NCBI RefSeq assembly: GCF_030441895.1
Contig: NZ_JARJAS010000027.1
From: Enterococcus_D entomosocium
GTDB lineage: Bacteria; Bacillota; Bacilli; Lactobacillales; Enterococcaceae
Length of the DNA stretch: 47,298 nt
Strand: one strand, 5' to 3'
The notes under the pieces are model-generated. The model saw nothing but the letters and a program-made list of their open reading frames with translations. It had not been told where the DNA came from and searched no databases. The position numbers and the translations under genes were made by a program. Below are positions 41,143 through 47,298 of this stretch, piece after piece; within the stretch, counting starts at the first letter, position 1, and the number at the start of each line of letters is the position of its first letter.

Positions 41143-41856
41143 CTAATTGCTTTCAGGGACATTCTTTAAATTCCAAGTCAATGTCGTCCGATACTCTTTG
41201 GCTAATTTTACGGAACTGCCTGGCACGTTTAATTTTACTGCTGTTGACCCTTCCGTTGCATCGTTCCCAAACTTGTAGATCCAAGTGCCCATTCCTTTTC
41301 CGACAGGTGCGTTGACCAAGGTGATTTCACTATCGGGTACAAAGGTATGACTTGCAGTAACTGTTGGTGCATACTGCATATCGGTGACTGAAGTTGCTGC
41401 ACCTGAGGCGATCGACAATGAAGCGCCAACTAGCTCTTCGTCATCAGCCGTTTTGAATTGTCCGTTTTGCACAACACTCAATGACCAACCTTCTTGTGTT
41501 CCTCGTTTATCTGTTACTTGCACATAGTTTGGTCCAGCAGCGCCAGCTGTGAACTCTTGCAGCTGTGCGTAATAATCTTTTGTTTCAGAAGTGATCAGTT
41601 GGTTGCCAAATTGAAAACTTGAAGCAAAATCGATCGATAATGGTCCAGCTGTTCCAGGGTTTGGTCCATCTGGATCGGTTGGATCGACGGGATCCACTGG
41701 TTTTTCTGGATCGGTCGGATCAACTGGATTGGTTGGATTCGGGTCCGCTTCAAAAGTGATTGCTCCATTTGAGGTGTATTCAGCGGCATTAACGGTTGTT
41801 GGTAACAGAGCAGTGCTCATCAATAGAATGCCTGCCGTCAAGAAAAGTTTTTTCAT
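41143..41856 (-). CDS. WxL-domain surface protein (first paralogue)
   Basis: The 237-aa protein: signal peptide (about 1-24), EYTSNGAITFEADPNPTNP, Pro/Asp repeats, PNPGTAGPLSIDFASSF, WxL motifs GWSLSV and TWNLKN. Its ribosome site AAAAGGAGAAC lies inside the end of the small LPATG gene and the two coding regions overlap by 68 bases in different frames, longer than the other overlaps in this operon. Divergence in the middle (VQNGQFKTADDEELVGASLS region) suggests the three copies are not interchangeable. Confidence 0.92.
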   Translation of the reverse strand: MKKLFLTAGILLMSTALLPTTVNAAEYTSNGAITFEADPNPTNPVDPTDPEKPVDPVDPTDPDGPNPGTAGPLSIDFASSFQFGNQLITSETKDYYAQLQEFTAGAAGPNYVQVTDKRGTQEGWSLSVVQNGQFKTADDEELVGASLSIASGAATSVTDMQYAPTVTASHTFVPDSEITLVNAPVGKGMGTWIYKFGNDATEGSTAVKLNVPGSSVKLAKEYRTTLTWNLKNVPESN

Positions 41857-42157
41857 TTTTTGTTCTCCTTTTGATTAAAATGATTCCTGCTGCCAACAAA
41901 ACGACGAGACCACTGCTTTGATAGCTATTAAAGTGATCCGACCCTGTTGCAGGCAGAATGTTGTTGCCTGTTTGATTTACTTGTTTATTCCCTGGCTGTT
42001 CTTTTACGGGCTCTTCTGGCTCCTCAACTGGTTCTTCATAGACGCCGAAAAAGGAAGTAATGCCATTGCTGTCATAGGCACCTGCTTCGGCTGCTGAAAC
42101 GAGCTGAGGAAACATTAATAGACAGCCAGCAATAATACCGATCATGATTTTTTTCAT
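41789..42157 (-). CDS. Small LPXTG cell-wall protein of the WxL locus (CscD-like)
   Basis: A 122-aa protein with a signal peptide (about 1-23), AYDSNGITSFFGVYEEPVEE (the same YxSNG segment as the WxL proteins), a short Glu/Pro/Gln spacer, LPATG, a hydrophobic helix and the basic IKRRTKNEK. The frame then runs on 18 more residues past the normal end of a sorting signal, into the next gene. In lactobacillal Csc clusters the small LPXTG member accompanies WxL proteins. The operon sortase is the likely anchor enzyme (inference). Confidence 0.85.
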   Translation of the reverse strand: MKKIMIGIIAGCLLMFPQLVSAAEAGAYDSNGITSFFGVYEEPVEEPEEPVKEQPGNKQVNQTGNNILPATGSDHFNSYQSSGLVVLLAAGIILIKRRTKNEKTFLDGRHSIDEHCSVTNNR

Positions 42158-42171
42158 TTATTTTCCTGCCT

Positions 42172-45100
42172 TTATGGGTTGCCAGGTGCCGAAACCAGCT
42201 GCCAGCTCAAGGTTCCTTGATAGTCCCCGACTTTTTGCTGTTCGACTGGAACGGTAAGCTTGATTCCTTCATTCTGACTTTCGCCCCAGTGCTGATTCAC
42301 GACGTATGTGCCATTTTCTGTCAATTCCGTTTCCTCGATGATCATTTCCCCACTGGTTATCATCTGTTCTTGACCGTTTGCCACAAAGCGGAAGACATCG
42401 GTTAATTGATCTGTCCCATCCGTTAATGGCTGTTGCTCTTTGACCGTCAAGCGCCATGGACTCCGTTCGGACCCTCTCGTATCTTTCACCGCTAGCTCGC
42501 CTGTGATCGTTGGCCAATAATCTTGTGTTTCTGTGGCAACTTTCTGCTGCCCAAAATCAAAGTCTGTTGGCACACTGCTTAAAATAAGCTCGCCGACAAC
42601 TGCGACATTGACGACTTTTTCTGCCCGTTGACTGCCTGTTTCATAATGGTAAGCCGTTGATACATTTTTCAACAGCTCATCTTCCGTTGCTTGCTGGATC
42701 GCGGCAAAAGCTTGCGGATCGACAGTCGGTGGTACATTTGCCCGATTATCTGCAAAAATCGTGGTTGCTTGGGTATAGTCTGCCAAAGCGGCTTCATCTG
42801 TCAGCGCCGTTGCTTCTGGTAAGGTCAAACGGACATCTTTTGCATAGACGGCAAATTGCCGATCAGCAGAAATGACACTTTCATTTTTGACCACCACCAG
42901 ATTCACGGTAGTTTCTGCCTGATTCTGATCGTTTTCCCCTACTGAAAAAGTGATCGCTTGTTTGCGGTAGACCGCTGTTTCTAACGGTTCTTGAATCGCA
43001 GCTAAGACCTCATCTGTCAGCGTATCCTTAAAGAAAGGACGCCCGCTGGCTTCGAGATAAGTCACGGCTTGTTCTTTGGTCAGCGATTGTGCCTCTTGTT
43101 CTGTAATGATCACATTGCGGGCTTGGACTTCCGCCTTATTTGAGTAGCGGACACTGATATCGTAACTATACTCCCCATCAGGACTCGTCCAGTCAACTGG
43201 TTCTGAATCTGGTTGTTCCGTCAACTGCTGATCCGTGCTATCCAGCTTGCTGGATTTGATTTGACCGGCATAGACCCATGAACCGGACGTTTGGGTTTCT
43301 GGTGTAAACGTCAATGTTGGCAATTCCGTTACCGTGTAGGGAATCAATAAACGCCCTTTTTGCACCTGTGTCCCCGCCTGCTCAGTTCCCCATGCTTGCA
43401 AGGTCAGCGGCGTATTGTTCTCTTTGACTGCCGTTACATTGTGACTAATGGCGCCAATCCCGTTAGCGACTCCCGGTGTTTCGACTTCGTAGTTAATGAT
43501 CGAACCTGGTATCGCAATACCGTACCCGTTGGCTGCATTGGTCACATCGTTGTCCCCGATGAAGGTTTTCCCAGTCGCTTTTTCGATCCCGCTGAAGTTG
43601 ATTGGCGTGATCGCTGCAGCATTAGCAGCAGTTGGATTTATAGTCAGTACTTGATAGGCACTAACCGCACCAAACCACGTCCCTTGACTGTTGACTCGAG
43701 AACCTGCATCATTGGTCGTCGTTTTCAGCCACGTTAAATGATCTTTGTCCGCATCTGGTGTTGCGAAATCTGAAAGATTGATTCGCCCCGTTCCCGGCGG
43801 TGACTCAATCGTCCCTTTGTCTTCCACCGTTAACTTCGCGCCTGAAATCAAATTCGTTGCGGAAGAAATACCGATACCGGCATCCTTGGAAAGATGGATG
43901 TCACCGAACTGATGATAGGTCGTTGCGTGATTCGCAGCAGTGGCTGAACGGCCATTTTTGATGTCTCCCCCATTGGCCATTAGCTTGATGCCGTTTGTCA
44001 CATTCAATTCGGTAAAGTTGACGATTCCCAGACCCGTCACAGCGATTGGATCAGTTTGATAAGAAGCTGTCCCATCAACATTTTCACCAAAGCTCATTCG
44101 TATTTGATTCGTACTGTTATTTACGATGGTATTCGTTAAGTCACTTGCTGTAGCAGAATTACCACCAGAGATACCATTGATACTTTTCGCACCTTGAACA
44201 TTCACAAGGACATCTTTTAAGATACGACTATTAGCTACATTGGGATAATTTGTAGCATAAAGGGTTCCAATACTTGACCCTTCTGCTTGAATATTCATAT
44301 TAATCTTCCCACTTCGTCCGTTCCCTGCTGAACCTGTTGGTCCTCCATCACCAAAGATTATCGCACCATTTAAAACATCAGAGCCAGCAGCGGTAAGAAT
44401 ATTTACAGTAATCGTATTATTCTCATCAGTTCCTAACGTCGTATTGTTACCTGGTGGTCTTCCACCTGAAATATTTGTTCCTGAAGGCAAGCGGAACTGC
44501 CCTTGATAGTTTCTCAAATCAATCGTTAAATTGGCATTTCCAAGTAAAGATCCCACACTGGTGATTCCTCCTGAAAATCCATTGGAACCAGTTCTAGGCG
44601 TGCCAGAAAAATCCCCACCATAGACAAACATATTTGAGTCTCCAGTGACCGTATGATCTGAGCTAGAACCATATGACGCTCCCATTGAAGCATTGATAAC
44701 TCCATCATGGACTGTTACAGAAACATCTCCAACAATTTTTTTGTCATTCCAGCCACCACCGGATAAAAACCAGTCAACTTGTCCATCATATACAGTTGCA
44801 GTTCCATTTCCAAATACACGGCCGCCTTCATACCCTGTACCTTCCAAGGTGTCTACGATCCCGGCTTTTAGCGTAATATTCGTATTCCCTTCAACTACAC
44901 CTGAAAACAAACCACCATAGGTTCTTCTGGCTATAGCATTGTTGATTACTGTATGCGTATCTCCTTTGATATAGATCGTCCATGTATCTCGACCTATAAC
45001 TAAGCCGCCGCCAGCAATATCAAAGTCTCTCTGATTGGCAAAACTATTGCGGGTTGATGAATAATATAACTCCGATGCACTTCTTTGTGCTCCAGTATAA

Positions 45101-47067
45101 ACAAGCCCTTCTCCGCCCAAAGAACCATCTTCATTGCTGGAACCTACTTCAATGGTGGCGTTTCCTTCAACATAACCACCTACTCCAGCAGCTGTCGTTC
45201 GCCATAAATCTTGATTACCAAAAGACCCACTTACCAGATGTGAGTGAATATCGCCTATAATCTTGTACTGTGCATTATTGAATGCTAAAATTGCACGCTC
45301 TTGTGGTGAATATGCATCATAAATTGTTTCATTAGACCCGCCTAACAAAGCTTTAGTCAGTCTTGATGCATCGGTACCACCACCACCATCAAAATTCCCC
45401 ATACCGCCCTGTGTCGGATTGAGACCTGCCTTAACAGTATTTGATATGTTCCCAGTAACAACTCCTGTGTACCTATTAGCACCAACAAAATTAGGACCAT
45501 ATGTCGCATATTGACTTGCATCTAATCGATTCGTTATAGCAGGTTCACCTGTGGAAGAACCAATATTTCCATAACCTGATCCGCCGACAAACGGTCCTCT
45601 GTTAGCCCAACCACCGCTACCTGATAAGTCATTGGTTATTGATCCAGATACATCGCCATACAAAACACCGCCATAATAGTTACTAAAGCGAAATGAACTA
45701 CCTAAACTATCAATTTCAAAGGTATTTTTGATTTCTCCTGTTACATTCGCAGTATTCGAACTATTGGTACCAACACCGCCACCATAGAAGTTTGTCAATG
45801 TCCCATTGATTCTCTTGATTATATTGGTGACATTTCCTACAACGGTACCGATATTTGCTCCACCTGTAATAGTGTTTATTCCAGAAACAGTGTTATTGAT
45901 TACAATTGTTGGATTCCCAGTCAATGTACCACCGCTTTGATTCCCACCATAGATGTTCCAAGTTCCTGAACCTGTCGCATTTATAGTGATCGTCGGATTT
46001 CCAGTAAGGTCGCCATTGTTGCTTCCCCCATAAATTGCAAGGCCATTGCCGGTGGAACCACCGTTCAATGAAAGACTATGCCCATTCATGTACATAGTCG
46101 TACCCGTATAAATGAGGTTTCGAATCACTACATCAGAACCGAAGTAGATTGCCGATCCAAGTGCAACCGTTCGGCTTCCAGAAGTAACGGTTGTTGCATC
46201 TGTGATGGGATCATCGCCATGTCCTGTGATGATCAAGCGGCTGACTTTTCCTTGTAGCGCATAAAAAGTCATGTTCGTATTATCGATTGTGTCAGGAATC
46301 GTCTTTGAAGTCAGATTCGTTGGCAGTGACAACGATCCACCCGAACCAACATACAAAGCAAATTCTTGACCATTGCCGTTTTGATACATATCAAACAACG
46401 CTTGACGAATCCCTTCAGCACTATTGGTATATTCCGCATATGCTGAATCATCTCCAGCTGGACTTGGTACAGCGATCACTTTCGTTTTATCGGCTTCTGC
46501 AATGATCTCTTTGATCGATTGTTCTGCCAACGAGATGTTCGCCGCTCTTGCCTTAACCGACGGTTTAAAAACAGCAGTCAAGGTTTGATTCTCCGTGAGA
46601 ATCAATTCGGTCAGTACTTGACTTGTATAGACCGTGCCATCTAACGACCAACCTTCAAAAGCAGTATCATCTTCAAAAACTGGCAAATCACTTTCTTTTA
46701 GTGCTTCCCCTTTGTTTTTGCTGATCTGAGTGCGGGTTTCCCCGGTAGCAAATACATGCTCCGTGTCTGTCAGAAAGGTCACCTGTACTTCTTCTGCAGC
46801 TTCCGATGAAGCATCTGTTTCAGCTGAAGCTGTGTCAGTGGCTACTGTAGACGAATCTGTCGAAGTAGGTCCACTAGATTCTTGCACTTCCGTTTCCTTC
46901 GTCTCTTCCAGACTGTCGATCGATGAAACGACGGGGTCAGAAGAAGACATACTTTGTTCTTCACTTGTTTTTGTAACACTTTCGGCTTGTGCCACTACCA
47001 TTGCATATGAAAAACACGGACCTGATGTTAGTAGAAAAACAAGTAAAGTTGTTAAAAACCGTTTCAC
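42172..47067 (-). CDS. Large WxL surface protein with beta-solenoid region
   Basis: The 1631-aa protein starts at a GTG (47067) after AGGAGGG; its signal peptide is KRFLTTLLVFLLTSGPCFSY to about residue 30. Then follow a Ser/Thr/Glu-rich stretch (about 30-95), an InlB-type B-repeat-like domain (about 100-170; AFEGWSLDG), and a long Gly/Asn/Thr-rich region (about 240-950) of repeating GN-x-T-x-x-I and YGG units that looks like a right-handed beta-helix. Further domains (about 1100-1500) are followed by a C-terminal WxL domain with PWRLTV and LSWQLV. Likely an adhesin or polysaccharide-binding protein; ligand unknown. First gene of the operon. Confidence 0.88.
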   Translation of the reverse strand: MKRFLTTLLVFLLTSGPCFSYAMVVAQAESVTKTSEEQSMSSSDPVVSSIDSLEETKETEVQESSGPTSTDSSTVATDTASAETDASSEAAEEVQVTFLTDTEHVFATGETRTQISKNKGEALKESDLPVFEDDTAFEGWSLDGTVYTSQVLTELILTENQTLTAVFKPSVKARAANISLAEQSIKEIIAEADKTKVIAVPSPAGDDSAYAEYTNSAEGIRQALFDMYQNGNGQEFALYVGSGGSLSLPTNLTSKTIPDTIDNTNMTFYALQGKVSRLIITGHGDDPITDATTVTSGSRTVALGSAIYFGSDVVIRNLIYTGTTMYMNGHSLSLNGGSTGNGLAIYGGSNNGDLTGNPTITINATGSGTWNIYGGNQSGGTLTGNPTIVINNTVSGINTITGGANIGTVVGNVTNIIKRINGTLTNFYGGGVGTNSSNTANVTGEIKNTFEIDSLGSSFRFSNYYGGVLYGDVSGSITNDLSGSGGWANRGPFVGGSGYGNIGSSTGEPAITNRLDASQYATYGPNFVGANRYTGVVTGNISNTVKAGLNPTQGGMGNFDGGGGTDASRLTKALLGGSNETIYDAYSPQERAILAFNNAQYKIIGDIHSHLVSGSFGNQDLWRTTAAGVGGYVEGNATIEVGSSNEDGSLGGEGLVYTGAQRSASELYYSSTRNSFANQRDFDIAGGGLVIGRDTWTIYIKGDTHTVINNAIARRTYGGLFSGVVEGNTNITLKAGIVDTLEGTGYEGGRVFGNGTATVYDGQVDWFLSGGGWNDKKIVGDVSVTVHDGVINASMGASYGSSSDHTVTGDSNMFVYGGDFSGTPRTGSNGFSGGITSVGSLLGNANLTIDLRNYQGQFRLPSGTNISGGRPPGNNTTLGTDENNTITVNILTAAGSDVLNGAIIFGDGGPTGSAGNGRSGKINMNIQAEGSSIGTLYATNYPNVANSRILKDVLVNVQGAKSINGISGGNSATASDLTNTIVNNSTNQIRMSFGENVDGTASYQTDPIAVTGLGIVNFTELNVTNGIKLMANGGDIKNGRSATAANHATTYHQFGDIHLSKDAGIGISSATNLISGAKLTVEDKGTIESPPGTGRINLSDFATPDADKDHLTWLKTTTNDAGSRVNSQGTWFGAVSAYQVLTINPTAANAAAITPINFSGIEKATGKTFIGDNDVTNAANGYGIAIPGSIINYEVETPGVANGIGAISHNVTAVKENNTPLTLQAWGTEQAGTQVQKGRLLIPYTVTELPTLTFTPETQTSGSWVYAGQIKSSKLDSTDQQLTEQPDSEPVDWTSPDGEYSYDISVRYSNKAEVQARNVIITEQEAQSLTKEQAVTYLEASGRPFFKDTLTDEVLAAIQEPLETAVYRKQAITFSVGENDQNQAETTVNLVVVKNESVISADRQFAVYAKDVRLTLPEATALTDEAALADYTQATTIFADNRANVPPTVDPQAFAAIQQATEDELLKNVSTAYHYETGSQRAEKVVNVAVVGELILSSVPTDFDFGQQKVATETQDYWPTITGELAVKDTRGSERSPWRLTVKEQQPLTDGTDQLTDVFRFVANGQEQMITSGEMIIEETELTENGTYVVNQHWGESQNEGIKLTVPVEQQKVGDYQGTLSWQLVSAPGNP

Positions 47068-47152
47068 TTTATCCCTCCTATCTAAAAAAAATAAACGTAT
47101 CGCGCAGTGCACGCCCTGTGTTACAACTCTTAGTCTAGCGAGTTGACGAAAG

Positions 47153-47201
47153 AGAATTATAATTCTTTTTTTCTTTCATTCAAAATTATGATTATAATTT
47201 T
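47153..47201 (-). promoter_or_regulatory. WxL operon promoter with two inverted repeats
   Basis: TTGAAT (47178-47183), 16-base spacer, TATAAT (47156-47161) on the minus strand. A perfect palindrome AGAATTATAATTCT (47153-47166) covers the -10 and AAAATTAT-GATT-ATAATTTT (47182-47201) reaches the -35. The leader to the GTG start is about 80 bases. Bases 47202-47298 are AT-rich and show nothing else I can name. Confidence 0.5.
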
Positions 47202-47298
47202 TTTTTCATAATTTCTATTTATGAGATTTACTTAACCTACAGTTACTTTTTTCTAATCCATCGAAAAAAATCCAAATAATAAATATAAAAATCAATTA

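Noticed and set aside
39840..41790. Long frames in other phases over the three WxL genes and apparent repeats (PTDP/PENP units)
   Set aside because: The Pro/Asp-rich coding repeats of the three paralogues leave other frames open by composition. Units are too short and uneven for a CRISPR array.
42217..47146. Plus-strand frames opposite the giant WxL gene (for example 46730-47146)
   Set aside because: They have no ribosome sites or family motifs, and the biased Ser/Thr codons of the real gene explain why they stay open.
1..47298. Mobile elements, prophage, CRISPR or restriction systems
   Set aside because: No transposase, integrase, terminal inverted repeats, target duplications or regular spacer array were seen on reading through both strands.

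Overview
The window looks like a chromosomal segment of a low-GC Gram-positive bacterium, most likely an Enterococcus. The grounds are the protein families: an EfrAB-type ABC pair, a CppA-family protein, Mga-like regulators, a large WxL surface-protein operon, T-box and lysine riboswitch leaders, and SD-led genes with TTG/GTG starts. Species is not determined; a gallinarum/casseliflavus-like enterococcus is a guess. I see no phage, insertion sequence or CRISPR array.

Left third (1-16.3 kb, nearly all minus strand): a CppA/VOC-family protein; the ornithine-synthesis genes argD, then argC-argJ-argB, with argD and argC each having its own promoter and ArgR-like box; a tetR-efrA-efrB multidrug ABC operon with twin palindromic operators; an LPKTN-anchored Ser/Thr-rich surface protein; a peptidoglycan-recycling operon mupG-murQ-murP (MurNAc-GlcNAc/MurNAc-6P uptake and breakdown) under a consensus promoter with a cre-like site; then peptide deformylase on the plus strand.

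Middle (16.3-33.1 kb): a methionine uptake operon metN-metI-metQ plus an M20 peptidase, preceded by two complete T-box leaders in tandem, both with an apparent AUG specifier; a three-gene unit of a sirtuin, a maltose-acetyltransferase/chorismate-mutase fusion and the niacin repressor NiaR; a two-component system convergent with a Bcr-type ABC exporter whose promoter carries three 11-bp direct repeats; a small membrane protein; a lysine-riboswitch-controlled amino-acid ABC transporter; BrnQ; and an Mga-like regulator.

Directly after the Mga-like gene (33.19-33.47 kb) lie two tandem paralogous noncoding RNA units. They share a 10-bp upstream element at a fixed distance from the -10, a 28-nt identical block, an anti-Shine-Dalgarno segment and a terminator hairpin that differs by compensatory base changes with a conserved loop. 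This is the best candidate for an undescribed element here.

Right part (33.5-47.3 kb): a DUF1801 protein, a small unknown protein, a low-molecular-weight tyrosine phosphatase with a TetR regulator, then an apparent single minus-strand WxL/Csc-type operon of about 11.5 kb: a 1631-aa beta-solenoid WxL protein, a small LPXTG protein, three paralogous WxL proteins, a DUF916/DUF3324 membrane-anchored protein, a dedicated sortase, a small secreted acidic protein and a distal Mga-like regulator. The promoter region has two inverted repeats over the -10 and -35.

CDS starts were moved from the longest reading frame to the codon with a well-spaced Shine-Dalgarno where the sequence decides this. No database search was possible; family names rest on recognised motifs.
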